64,000 nt of DNA from Parvibaculum sp035325945 (GTDB taxonomy: Bacteria; Pseudomonadota; Alphaproteobacteria; Parvibaculales; Parvibaculaceae), in NCBI RefSeq assembly GCF_035325945.1, contig NZ_DAOKYX010000005.1, forward strand, positions 67,329 through 131,328. The letters run 5' to 3'. Position 1 is the first letter of the stretch. Each line of letters begins with the position of its first letter. The notes beneath the pieces were generated by a model, which saw nothing but the letters and a program-made list of their open reading frames with translations, did no database searches and had not been told where the DNA came from. Of the stretch, positions 44,314-52,037 are shown piece after piece. The position numbers and the translations under genes are program-made.

Positions 44314-45744
44314 TCAGGACGCCTGAGCGGCGGCGGCAACCTGCCCGCGCCGGCGCAGCGTCTGCGCCATACCTGCGGCGCCCATCACCTCCCGGTAGCC
44401 GACGACGATGTCGAGATAGGCTTGCGCGTTGGCCCGCTCCGCGCCCTTGGAGCGCCGCAATTCCTCGATGAGCCCATCCTCATAGGACTGAAGATAGGTT
44501 TCGATCTGCTGATGCACGGTCTTGCAGTGAGCCTGTGCGCCGATGGATTCCACGGAGGGGCAGACTTCCGTCACGAAGCGCAGGCAGGCGGCCGCACGCT
44601 CGGCCCTGCTGAAATTCGGCGCCTTCGTCACATCCGGGCGGCGCGGCCCGTTCTTTCCATAGCTTCCGATCTGGTGCAGCGGCAGCGCGCGGGCAAGCTC
44701 CAGTTCGAACCGCGACATCTCCTCGGCAATCGCCGCCGAGAGCCGCGCGCGGGCCGCGAGAATCCTGTGCCCCCAGTCGCTGCAGCGGCGAATGTCGATC
44801 TCGCGGATGAAGCCTTGCGAAACTTCGGCGAAGCGCCCGATCTGAACGCGCATCTCGTCGAGGTCGCTCGTCCCCACGCGACGTTTGCTCATCGTGTCGG
44901 CGATGTTCTCGAGTTCGCGCAGGAAGATCTCGCCAAGCTCGGCCAGGCCGGAACGGCTGACCGCGGCATCGTTGCCGAAGCCCACGAGCTTTCGCGCGAG
45001 CCTCAATATCTGCCAGGGCTCCTCGAGCCGCGCCATCACGGCGAAGGGCACATAGATGCCGTTCTCCATCGAGGCATGGCGGGCCTCGTTGTAGATTTCA
45101 CCTACCCTTGCGACCAGCGCCTCGTCGAAGTCCGCGATCCGGCTCGGCAGTTCCTTGTGCACGGCGAGCATGAAGCTCGCGACGGAAAGCGCGCGGGCCA
45201 TTTCAAGCGCGTCGTCGAGAACGTGCTCGCCGCCCAGCAGGCGCTCGATCTTCCGCCGCTCGGCCGTGTCGCGCCGCGCCGCATCCACCGCCGCCAGGAT
45301 GGCTGTCGAGCAGGTGGCATAGAGAACCGCGAGCGTGCCGCCACGCGCGGCCTCGTCCGTCTCGAGCGTTTGCGCGACAAGGCGGCGGATGATGTCGGGC
45401 AGCGTATCCGGCAGCAGCTCCTTCTCGAGCCAGAGCCAGACCGGCGCGATAGAGCCGCGCCTGATCTGCTTGCGAGACGAGGTCGGGTCAAAGCGGTCGA
45501 CGAGCAGGTCCGCGAAGGGCATGCAGAACAGGCGTTCCGGGCCCGGCGTGCCGATCCGCGCGCCGCCGACATTGGCAAGCAACGGCCGGATCGAGGACAG
45601 AATGAGGTCGTAAGGCAGGCCGTTCGCCCCGCGCAGCCTTTCCCGCTCGAGACCCTGGGCGAGTTTCGCCGCTATCGACGGCGAGAGCCGCGACAGATAG
45701 TCGTTCAGGCGTTCTACAAGGGGGGCGGCGTTCTTGGTATCCAT
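44314..45744 (-). CDS. Conserved hypothetical protein, 476 residues
   Basis: Largely alpha-helical, soluble-looking protein that I cannot assign to a family. It begins MDTKNAAPLVERLNDYLSRLSPSIAAKLAQGLERER and has long charged helices throughout (for example LGGEHVLDDALEMARALSVASFMLAVHKELP and GDAAVSRSGLAELGEIFLRELENIADTMSKRR). It has no signal peptide, no membrane segment, and a modest number of Cys residues without a clear metal pattern. The codon character matches its neighbours, and the frame is uninterrupted. It is convergent with the PLP enzyme (6 bases apart) and divergent from the cold-shock gene. Confidence 0.8.
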   Translation of the reverse strand: MDTKNAAPLVERLNDYLSRLSPSIAAKLAQGLERERLRGANGLPYDLILSSIRPLLANVGGARIGTPGPERLFCMPFADLLVDRFDPTSSRKQIRRGSIAPVWLWLEKELLPDTLPDIIRRLVAQTLETDEAARGGTLAVLYATCSTAILAAVDAARRDTAERRKIERLLGGEHVLDDALEMARALSVASFMLAVHKELPSRIADFDEALVARVGEIYNEARHASMENGIYVPFAVMARLEEPWQILRLARKLVGFGNDAAVSRSGLAELGEIFLRELENIADTMSKRRVGTSDLDEMRVQIGRFAEVSQGFIREIDIRRCSDWGHRILAARARLSAAIAEEMSRFELELARALPLHQIGSYGKNGPRRPDVTKAPNFSRAERAAACLRFVTEVCPSVESIGAQAHCKTVHQQIETYLQSYEDGLIEELRRSKGAERANAQAYLDIVVGYREVMGAAGMAQTLRRRGQVAAAAQAS

Positions 45745-45959
45745 GGCCCTTCAACAGTCCGGCACGCAGCATGGCGTGTAGAAAATCACGACCGGGCCAA
45801 CATGGGCCGGCCTCCGGAATTCAGCGTCTGGAGAGAAGCTTAGCCAGCCATGTTTAACAATATCTTCACGGGGTCTCACCCCCCGGAAGGGCCCGGATCG
45901 GGCAGGTTTGCGCCCATATTTTCGGTAGGCCGGAATTGGAGAAAGTGCTAGCGTTTACG

Positions 45960-45986
45960 ACTGGCGTCATTGAAACCGGCGTCATT
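45960..45986 (+). repeat. Direct repeat upstream of the cold-shock gene
   Basis: ACTGGCGTCATT (45960-45971) and ACCGGCGTCATT (45975-45986), period 15 and one mismatch, lie 31 bases before the start codon. They may be a regulator-binding pair or part of leader structure; no function is proven. Confidence 0.5.
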
Positions 45987-46017
45987 CTTCAATTCACGAC
46001 GAGGCGATCTAGGCAAT

Positions 46018-46224
46018 ATGGCTACTGGAGTTGTGAAGTGGTTCAACGCCACTAAGGGATATGGATTTATTGCGCCGGAAGATGGTGGCAAAGACGTCTT
46101 CGTCCATATCTCGGCCGTCGAGAGGGCCGGGCAGAAGGCTCTCAAGGAAGGTCAGAAGATTCAGTACGAACTGGTCGAAGGCCGCAACGGCCGGTTCTCG
46201 GCGGAAAATCTCGTTCTCAGCTGA
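46018..46224 (+). CDS. Cold-shock protein (CspA family)
   Basis: 68-residue single-domain RNA/single-strand-DNA-binding protein with both RNP motifs: KGYGFIAPEDGG (RNP1) and VFVHISAVERAG (RNP2). It acts as an RNA chaperone that melts message structure. The ATG at 46018 is preceded by TAGGCA; a longer in-frame start at 45970 would add residues absent from the family. The gene has a long upstream region (from about 45846) with AT-rich tracts and a 12-base direct repeat at 45960-45971 and 45975-45986. This may be a structured 5' leader as in other cold-shock genes. A terminator follows at 46267. Confidence 0.96.
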   Translation: MATGVVKWFNATKGYGFIAPEDGGKDVFVHISAVERAGQKALKEGQKIQYELVEGRNGRFSAENLVLS

Positions 46225-46266
46225 GACGGGTCCATCCGCGGCGGATCCCGCCCCCCACTCGAGTTC

Positions 46267-46297
46267 AAGGCCCTCCCCCGGGAGGGCCTTTCAATTT
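46267..46297 (+). terminator. Rho-independent terminator after the cold-shock gene
   Basis: AAGGCCCTCC/GGAGGGCCTT forms a 10-base-pair stem around a CCCG loop, followed by TCAATTT. It lies 42 bases past the csp stop and just before yihY. Confidence 0.8.
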
Positions 46298-46323
46298 GCA
46301 CCAGCACCGCTAGCATCGTCTTC

Positions 46324-47706
46324 ATGCTGAATGCGGTTTCGATCTATGGCCGGCTGCGCGCGCTTCTGTGGGAGGAGCCTCTCGAAGAAGCGCCCCTCTG
46401 GCGTGTTGGCCTGATCGAGGCCGGCCGTATCGTCTGGGTGGTTGCCCGCGACCTCATCGACGGCAGGCTCAATCTGCGCGCCATGAGCCTCGTCTATACG
46501 ACGCTGCTGTCTCTGGTCCCCGCGCTCGCCATCGGCTTTGCGATCTTTCGCGCCTTCGGCTTCGACAGCTATCTCGAAAGCATGCTGGTCGAATTCCTCG
46601 GCCCGCTCGGCGAGCAGGGCAAGGAGATCACCCAGCGGGTGATGGAGTTCGTCGGCCGGGTCAATGCGAATGTGCTGGGCACGGTCGGCTTCGCCTTCCT
46701 CCTCTACACCGTGATCTCGATGGTCAACAAGATCGAGGAAGCGTTCAACAGCATCTGGCACGTCACGGCGAGCCGCTCGCTCACACGCCAGTTCACCGAA
46801 ATCATCGGCATGGGCGTCCTCGGCCCCATCGTCGTGCTGACGGCGATCGGCATCATGGCAAGCACGCTCTCGCACTCCTTTCTGGGCGGCCTTGCGGAGG
46901 CGGAGCCCTTCCGCTTCCTCATCGCCCAGACAAGCCGCATCGTGCCCTATGCGGTGCTGATCGGCATGTTCGCCTTCATCTACATGATGATCCCCAATAC
47001 CCGCGTCACATGGAGCGCGGCACTGGTCGGCGCGAGCGTCGCCGGTGTCGTCTGGGGCGCGACGGGCTGGGCCTTCGCCACCTTCGTCGTCAAATCGGCG
47101 CAGTATGTCGCCATCTATTCAGCCTTTGCGAGCCTCGTCGTCTTCATGATCTGGCTCTATGCCGCCTGGCTCATCCTTCTTGCTGGCTGCGCCATCTCCT
47201 TCTACTTCCAGAACCGGCGTCACCTCTCGCCCGCCATCGGCCTCGCGCTGCTGACCACGCGCCAGCGCGACCGCATCGCGATACACATGCTGCTGCTCGT
47301 TCACGAGGCATTCGAGAAGGGGCAAACGCCGTGGACGGACGAAACCGTGTCGAACCGGCTCCATCTGCCTCTCGAAGCCGTCAACCGGATAGAGGCAGTG
47401 CTGCTCGAAGCGGGACTTCTGACGCACTCGAACGACCGTCCGAGCCGGCTCATACCCTGCCGCCCGGCGGAACTCGTGCGCATCGCGGATGTGATCGAGG
47501 CCGTCCGCCTGCACACCGAGACAGGCGGCATTCCCGACCGTTCGCTCGCGCATGAAGCGCGGATCGACACCCTTTTCACCCGGCTCTCGGAAGCCGAAGC
47601 CGCCATCCTGGACGGAACCACCATCGCCGACCTGCTGCGGGGCAATGCAGAAGGCCCGGCTGAAGGCGGCGCGATCGCTGCTGCCGCGCCGGCTTCCAAG
47701 CCTTGA
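46324..47706 (+). CDS. YihY/BrkB-family inner membrane protein
   Basis: 460-residue protein of the YihY/virulence factor BrkB family, once misnamed ribonuclease BN. A six-segment membrane domain covers about residues 50-305, with the family motif SLVYTTLLSLVPALAIGFAIF early, FNSIWHV, and a final ASLVVFMIWLYAAWLILLAGCAISFYF. A C-terminal cytoplasmic region of about 150 residues contains a winged-helix-like segment (DETVSNRLHLPLEAVNRIEAVLLEAGLL). The biochemical role of the family is not settled. The ATG at 46324 has no evident ribosome-binding site and lies 27 bases after the csp terminator. Confidence 0.88.
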   Translation: MLNAVSIYGRLRALLWEEPLEEAPLWRVGLIEAGRIVWVVARDLIDGRLNLRAMSLVYTTLLSLVPALAIGFAIFRAFGFDSYLESMLVEFLGPLGEQGKEITQRVMEFVGRVNANVLGTVGFAFLLYTVISMVNKIEEAFNSIWHVTASRSLTRQFTEIIGMGVLGPIVVLTAIGIMASTLSHSFLGGLAEAEPFRFLIAQTSRIVPYAVLIGMFAFIYMMIPNTRVTWSAALVGASVAGVVWGATGWAFATFVVKSAQYVAIYSAFASLVVFMIWLYAAWLILLAGCAISFYFQNRRHLSPAIGLALLTTRQRDRIAIHMLLLVHEAFEKGQTPWTDETVSNRLHLPLEAVNRIEAVLLEAGLLTHSNDRPSRLIPCRPAELVRIADVIEAVRLHTETGGIPDRSLAHEARIDTLFTRLSEAEAAILDGTTIADLLRGNAEGPAEGGAIAAAAPASKP

Positions 47707-47870
47707 TTCGTGCGTGCTCGTGCGCCGGTGCTTCCGGCCGTGCCTTTCCATCCGCCGCGACATCGCTCCCCGAAATGCGAAAAAGCGAGCAAGCCTGCCA
47801 GCTTCAGCACACTCGATGCTGTGCTTGCCGAACTTTCACATACATTTCCTTGACGGAATCTGCGTTGCGT

Positions 47871-47890
47871 CCCAGGCTGAAGGTCCTGGG
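47871..47890 (+). ncRNA. Leader hairpin before the 36-codon ORF
   Basis: CCCAGG and CCTGGG arms form a perfect 6-base-pair stem with an 8-base loop, ending 10 bases before the extended ribosome-binding site. It may be part of a regulatory leader; no known riboswitch class is recognised. Confidence 0.4.
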
Positions 47891-47916
47891 TTCAACCATT
47901 GAAAGGAGGTGATCTG

Positions 47917-48027
47917 ATGTCTAACGGTTTGATGACACCGTTTGCCATCGCCAGCATTTCGATCGCGACAGAGGATCGTAACGCGAGCGCGGTGAGGTCG
48001 GACACTCCTGGAGACTTCATCGCCTGA
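47917..48027 (+). CDS. Small ORF, 36 residues, with perfect extended ribosome-binding site
   Basis: The ATG at 47917 is preceded by AAAGGAGGTGATC, thirteen bases complementary to the 3' end of 16S rRNA, with seven bases between GGAGG and the start. This is the strongest ribosome-binding site noted in the window. The product starts MSNGLMTPFAIASISIATED and ends VRSDTPGDFIA; it is small, mildly hydrophobic at the front and acidic behind, without a clear signal peptide. It has its own downstream terminator (48149-48192) and is on the opposite strand from the lipoprotein gene. No family is recognised. It could be a functional microprotein or a ribosome-loading leader. Confidence 0.55.
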   Translation: MSNGLMTPFAIASISIATEDRNASAVRSDTPGDFIA

Positions 48028-48148
48028 CGACGATCGTCGTCACCCGGCGAAAACCGCTCGGGTAACGCGACAAATGCGCCAAGAGCGACAAACGGAGCGG
48101 CCCTGTAAACGATGAACATAACGGGCCGCGTCGCAGCCGTTCCGAACT

Positions 48149-48192
48149 GGCCGCCGTACTCCAGATGGGTGTACGGCGGCCTTTTCAATTTT
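48149..48192 (+). terminator. Rho-independent terminator after the 36-codon ORF
   Basis: A perfect 11-base-pair stem GGCCGCCGTAC/GTACGGCGGCC with an 11-base loop, followed by TTTTCAATTTT on the plus strand. It lies about 120 bases past the small ORF stop and 20 bases before the end of the convergent lipoprotein gene. Confidence 0.85.
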
Positions 48193-48212
48193 CGGCACAC
48201 TCCCGACGGCGA

Positions 48213-48698
48213 TCAGCCGTTCTGGATCTGCCAGCTACCGTCAGGCTGGCGGCAGGCGGTTCCGAAAGCCTGCTCTGCGCGCCCGCCGATATAGACCGTC
48301 TGCTGATATTCGCGGCAATAGCCCGCGCTCGTCCGGTAGCTGCGACCGGGCTCGACATAGCCGTAATTGCCGCTATCCGGATTGCGCCATTCCGTCCGCG
48401 CGCCGCTCTCGAAGGAGCGGTAGGACGCCTGCGAGAGATATTGCTGGTCGGCGCGGTCGAGACTCTGGCCGATGCTGTTGCCGACGAGCGCGCCGAGCAG
48501 CACGCCCGCGCCCGTCGCCCAGAGGCGGCCTGTGCCGCCGCCGATCGCCTGACCGGCAAGGCCGCCGATGACGGCGCCGCCCACCGTACCCATGGTTTGC
48601 TTCGGCCCGTAGCCGCCATATCCGCCGTAACCGTTCTGTGCGCAGCCCGCGAGGGTGGCGGCGAGAGCGGCAGCCAGCGCGATGCGAGAGATTTTCAT
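48213..48698 (-). CDS. 17-kDa surface antigen-like lipoprotein
   Basis: 161-residue outer-membrane lipoprotein related to the rickettsial 17-kDa antigen family. The signal peptide ends in the lipobox LAGC (Cys19). A Gly/Tyr-rich linker (NGYGGYGGYGPKQ) and the Gly-zipper region TVGGAVIGGLAGQAIGGGTGRL...GVLLGALVGNSIGQSLDRAD follow. The C-terminal domain RSFESGARTEWRNPDSGNYGYVEPGRSYRTSAGYCREYQQTVYIGGR is typical of the family and contains a Cys pair. The ATG at 48698 is chosen because the signal peptide begins there. A structural or envelope-stability role is likely. Confidence 0.9.
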   Translation of the reverse strand: MKISRIALAAALAATLAGCAQNGYGGYGGYGPKQTMGTVGGAVIGGLAGQAIGGGTGRLWATGAGVLLGALVGNSIGQSLDRADQQYLSQASYRSFESGARTEWRNPDSGNYGYVEPGRSYRTSAGYCREYQQTVYIGGRAEQAFGTACRQPDGSWQIQNG

Positions 48699-48811
48699 GG
48701 GATACCCCGATATCGATCGTTGAAACCGGAGCTGATCCTGACGGACGGCGCTTGAGCAGGCGCTGAACGGTGCATTCATCCTGCGTTCAGATTGACGCCG
48801 CCCGCGCGCCC

Positions 48812-50206
48812 CTACTCGCTCGCCGCTGGCAGAACGAGTTCGGCGCGAAGCCCGCCGAGCGCGGCATCGGCGAGATGAAGTTCGCCGCCATAAAGCTCCG
48901 CGATCTCGGTCACGATGGAAAGGCCGAGGCCCGAGCCGGGTTTCGTTTCGTCAAGCCTGCTGCCTCGGCGGAGCGCGGCCTTGCGCTTTTCCTCCGGAAC
49001 GCCTGGCCCATCATCCTCCACCGTCACCATGAAGGCGGGGCGGCCCTTGCGTGGCGCTGAAAGCGGCCGGGCCTTGAGTTCCACGCGGGCGGCCGCCCAT
49101 TTGCAGGCATTGTCGAGCAGGTTTCCGGCCATCTCCTCTAGGTCTTGCGCCTCGCCGCGAAAGCCGAGGTCTTCCGGACATGCGACAACGATGGATATGC
49201 CTCGCTCGGCATAGATGCGTTCGAGCGTCCGCGCGAGCCGGGCGAGCGTCGGCGCGACCGGCGTGTGCGCGCCGAAGACATTGGCCGATGCCGCCATGCG
49301 GGCGCGCGCAAGGTGGTGGTCGATCTGTTCACGCATATTCGCCGCGAGTTTGACGGCCTGCTCGCCGAATCCGTCAGGATGGGCGCGCGCTTCGTTGGTG
49401 AGGACGCTCAGCGGCGTTTTCAGCGCATGGGCGAGATTTCCCACATGCATGCGCGCGCGTTCCAGCACCTCGCGGTTGCTTTCGAGGAGCGAGTTGATCT
49501 CTTCGGCCAGCGGCTCGATCTCGCTTGGAAACTGTCCGTCCAGCTTTGTCGCCTTGCCGGAACGGATCTGCGCGAGCGCGCGGCGCACGCCTTCGAGCGG
49601 TCGCAGACCGAAGCGGACCTGAATGAGAAGCGCGATCAGGATACCGGCGCCGAGCCCCACCATCGCCGTGAAGACCGTGCTGTTGAAGCTCTGGATGTCG
49701 GCTTCCATTTCCGCCTTGTCGCCTGCGACGGCAAAGGAAACCGGCACGTCATAGCCCGGCAGCATGACGCGGCGCTCGACGACGCGCAGCGACTGGTTTT
49801 CGGGGCCCGTCGCATCGAAATAGCGCGCGCCGGAGACGTCTCGCCTCGAATCCTTGCCTTCCGCAAGGTCGATCGACTGGTCGAAGAGCGAGCGCGAACG
49901 CAGGGCGAGGCGTTGCGCGAGCGGCGCGATCTGCCAGTACCAGCCCGAATAGGCGAAGTCGAAGCGCGTTTCGTTGAGGTCGCGCGAGCGGACGATCTGG
50001 TGCTGATCGTTCACCTCGGTCGTGGCAATGAGGCTTCCGAGCAGCACTTCGAGGCGCGCATCGAAAGAGCGCTCGACCGTATTGCGGAAGATCGAGGAAA
50101 GGATGATGCCGCCCGCAAGCAGGACGACAGAACTCCACAGCGCAGCGCCCGCCACCAGCCGAAAGGCGAGGCTGTCGGTGCGGAGGTGCAGACTTCTAGG
50201 CAGCAT
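48812..50206 (-). CDS. Sensor histidine kinase (PhoQ-like)
   Basis: 464-residue kinase with two membrane segments (residues about 20-40 and 180-200) around a periplasmic domain of about 140 residues. A HAMP-like linker (VRFGLRPLEGVRRALAQIRSGK), a HisKA box with the unusual HALKTPLSVLTNEA, and the ATPase domain (LLDNACKWA, VEDDGPGV, GSGLGLSIV) follow. The HALKTPL form is typical of PhoQ-type kinases. The start at 50206 lies within the 3' end of the response regulator gene (11-base overlap), so the pair is coupled. With the adjacent PepSY protein this looks like a cation- or envelope-sensing system; the signal is unknown. Confidence 0.92.
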   Translation of the reverse strand: MLPRSLHLRTDSLAFRLVAGAALWSSVVLLAGGIILSSIFRNTVERSFDARLEVLLGSLIATTEVNDQHQIVRSRDLNETRFDFAYSGWYWQIAPLAQRLALRSRSLFDQSIDLAEGKDSRRDVSGARYFDATGPENQSLRVVERRVMLPGYDVPVSFAVAGDKAEMEADIQSFNSTVFTAMVGLGAGILIALLIQVRFGLRPLEGVRRALAQIRSGKATKLDGQFPSEIEPLAEEINSLLESNREVLERARMHVGNLAHALKTPLSVLTNEARAHPDGFGEQAVKLAANMREQIDHHLARARMAASANVFGAHTPVAPTLARLARTLERIYAERGISIVVACPEDLGFRGEAQDLEEMAGNLLDNACKWAAARVELKARPLSAPRKGRPAFMVTVEDDGPGVPEEKRKAALRRGSRLDETKPGSGLGLSIVTEIAELYGGELHLADAALGGLRAELVLPAASE

Positions 50207-50867
50207 CTTCCGGAGCGGCGAGCCGGTAGCCGAGCCCCCTCACAGTTTCGATCATGTCCTTGCCGAGCTTGCGGCGGAGCCGGCCGACAAAGACCTCGAT
50301 GGTATTGGAATCGCGGTCGAAATCCTGATCGTAGAGATGCTCCACGAGTTCGGTGCGCGAGATGATGCGCCCCTGATGGTGGATCAGATATTCGAGCAGC
50401 CGGTATTCGAGCGAGGTGAGCTTGACCGCCGTGCCGTTGACCGTGACCCGCGAGGTCCGCGTATCCACCCGCAAGGGGCCGCATTCGAACTCGCTCGTCG
50501 CATGGCCGCTCGCCCGGCGCAGAAGCGCCCTGAGGCGCGCCAGCACTTCTTCCATGAAGAAGGGTTTGGCCACGTAGTCGTCGGCCCCGGCGTCGAAGCC
50601 CGCCACCTTGTCCGACCAGCGGTCGCGCGCGGTGAGGATCAGCACCGGCATGTTGCGGCCCGCCCGCCGCCACTTCTCGAGCACGGTGACGCCGTCCATT
50701 TCCGGCAGGCCCAGATCGAGGATCACCGCGTCATAAGGTTCCGTATCGCCGAGAAAGTGTCCCTCCTCGCCGTCCATGGCCTTGTCGACGACATAGCCCG
50801 CCTCGGTGAGCGCGGTCACGAGCTGGCGATTGAGGTCCGGGTCGTCCTCGACGACGAGCAGTCTCAT
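50196..50867 (-). CDS. OmpR/PhoP-family response regulator
   Basis: 223-residue DNA-binding regulator. The receiver starts MRLLVVEDDPDLNRQLV, with the phospho-acceptor Asp in YDAVILDLGLPEMDG and Lys in VAKPFFMEEVLARL. The winged helix has KLTSLEYRLLEYLIHHQGRIISRTELVEHLYDQDFDRDSNTIEVFVGRLRRKLG, very close to PhoP-type regulators. Its 5' end lies three bases after the PepSY gene and its 3' end overlaps the kinase gene, so all three form one operon. Confidence 0.95.
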   Translation of the reverse strand: MRLLVVEDDPDLNRQLVTALTEAGYVVDKAMDGEEGHFLGDTEPYDAVILDLGLPEMDGVTVLEKWRRAGRNMPVLILTARDRWSDKVAGFDAGADDYVAKPFFMEEVLARLRALLRRASGHATSEFECGPLRVDTRTSRVTVNGTAVKLTSLEYRLLEYLIHHQGRIISRTELVEHLYDQDFDRDSNTIEVFVGRLRRKLGKDMIETVRGLGYRLAAPEDAA

Positions 50868-50870
50868 GCC

Positions 50871-51248
50871 TCAGCGTCCTCCCTGGCGATAGCCCAATAT
50901 TTCACCCGTTGCCGCATCCGCCGAGACGATAGCGACGCTGCCGTCGGCGGTCATCAGCTTGATGAGATAGACCGGGCGGCCTCCGCCGTCCACCAGTTGC
51001 GCGTCTAGGAGGCGGCCGGGATGGCGCTGATGCACCTTGGCCAGCACCTTGCCGAGCGGCAGGATCTTGCCTTGGCGCACGCCTTCCCGCGCCGCATTCT
51101 GGTCGGTGCGCGTATCGGAATTCCGCAGCGGCCGGCCGATATAGGAGCGCTCCTGCGACCAAGGGGCCGCATGCACGGTCTCCGCGCCCGCCAGCAAGGC
51201 GAGGATCGCGGAGAATGCCAGTACGGCCGATGCGTGCGTCCTTTTCAT
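50871..51248 (-). CDS. PepSY-domain periplasmic protein
   Basis: 125-residue exported protein: signal peptide to about residue 27 (ALLAGAETVHAAP), then a single PepSY domain (GKILPLGKVLAKVHQRHPGRLLDAQLVDGGGRPVYLIKLMTADGSVAIVSADAATGEILGY). PepSY domains often inhibit peptidases or modulate sensor kinases. It is the first gene of the operon with the PhoP/PhoQ-like pair, three bases before the regulator. A direct role as accessory sensor or as the system's main target is plausible. The ATG at 51248 begins a normal signal peptide. Confidence 0.88.
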   Translation of the reverse strand: MKRTHASAVLAFSAILALLAGAETVHAAPWSQERSYIGRPLRNSDTRTDQNAAREGVRQGKILPLGKVLAKVHQRHPGRLLDAQLVDGGGRPVYLIKLMTADGSVAIVSADAATGEILGYRQGGR

Positions 51249-51303
51249 GCCCCCGGTTCTAGCTTCCCCAGACTGAACCTTCGATGAATGAAAGAGCCCG
51301 GCT

Positions 51304-51975
51304 TCAGAAGCCCGAAAAGCTCGCCCACTCCTCCATCGGCGCGCGGTCGGTGCGCAGCTTGTTGATCGGCGCCGTATCGTCCATATAGCCGAGCCCCATG
51401 CCGCAGAAGAGCATGAGTTCCGGCGGCATGCTCACGAATTCCGCCACCGTCTTGTGCCAGATGGCCCAGGCTTCCTGGGGGCAGGTGTGGAGCCCCTGCT
51501 CGCGTGCCGCCAGCATCACCGACTGGGCGAACATGCCGAGATCGGACCACTGGTCGATCCCCATCTGGCGGTCGATGGCGAAGAAGATGGCGACTGGCGC
51601 ATCGAAGAAGCGGAAATTGCGCGCGAATTGCTGGAGGCGGCCTGCCTTGTCCTCGCGTGCCACGCCGATCGTCGCATACATGTCCTCGCCGCATTTGAAG
51701 CGCCGCGACCTGTAGGGCTCCGTCAGGTTCTTGGGATAGATGTCATATTCCGTGCCCTCGCCGAAGGGCATCGTCTTCTGTTTCTCGGCGATGATCGCGA
51801 GAAATTCCTTCAGCCGCTCGCCCGTCAGCACATAGACATGCCAGGGCTGAAGATTGCCGCCGGACGGCGCCCATTTGGCCACGTCGAGAATGGCGCGCAC
51901 GGTCGCCTCGGGCACCGGCTTGTCGAGAAAGGCCCGGCAGGTGATGCGTGTCTTCAGGGCTTCCGTAACGTTCAA
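51304..51975 (-). CDS. Nitroreductase-family protein
   Basis: 223-residue FMN-dependent oxidoreductase. The N-terminal block NVTEALKTRITCRAFLDKPVPEATVRAILDVAKWAPSGGNLQPWHVYVLTG and the later DLGMFAQSVMLAAREQGLHTCPQEAW are characteristic. The C-terminus GMGLGYMDDTAPINKLRTDRAPMEEWASFSGF is also typical. Translation most likely starts at the TTG at 51975, which has GGAG eight bases ahead and begins the conserved sequence; the longer frame from a GTG at 52041 overlaps the upstream gene. It lies 62 bases downstream of the acyl-CoA dehydrogenase pair and may belong to that operon. Substrate unknown. Confidence 0.88.
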   Translation of the reverse strand: MNVTEALKTRITCRAFLDKPVPEATVRAILDVAKWAPSGGNLQPWHVYVLTGERLKEFLAIIAEKQKTMPFGEGTEYDIYPKNLTEPYRSRRFKCGEDMYATIGVAREDKAGRLQQFARNFRFFDAPVAIFFAIDRQMGIDQWSDLGMFAQSVMLAAREQGLHTCPQEAWAIWHKTVAEFVSMPPELMLFCGMGLGYMDDTAPINKLRTDRAPMEEWASFSGF

Positions 51976-52037
51976 GATCGTAACTCCATTCTGAATAGAA
52001 ACTTCGCGGCGCCGTCCCGAGGCCGGGCCGGCTGCCG

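Larger units (their letters stand above)
47707..48212. other. Intergenic region holding a short transcribed unit
   Basis: Between yihY and the lipoprotein gene the only supported elements are the hairpin at 47871-47890, the 36-codon ORF at 47917-48027 and the terminator at 48149-48192. The roughly 120 bases between ORF and terminator show no further gene. A GGTTCAA at 47889-47895 recalls a tRNA T-loop, but no tRNA can be folded around it. Confidence 0.5.

Noticed and set aside
47885..47930. Possible tRNA T-arm (GGTTCAA) or 16S 3'-end fragment on the minus strand
   Set aside because: No cloverleaf can be formed, and the 16S-end match is explained by a perfect ribosome-binding site placed seven bases before an ATG.
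48114..48294. 60-codon plus-strand frame over the terminator at 48149-48192
   Set aside because: The reading frame is simply the hairpin plus antisense of the lipoprotein 3' end.
51249..51303. GGCTTC-T-GAAGCC element as a terminator of the nitroreductase gene
   Set aside because: The loop would be a single base or the stem only four pairs, and the T-run is interrupted.
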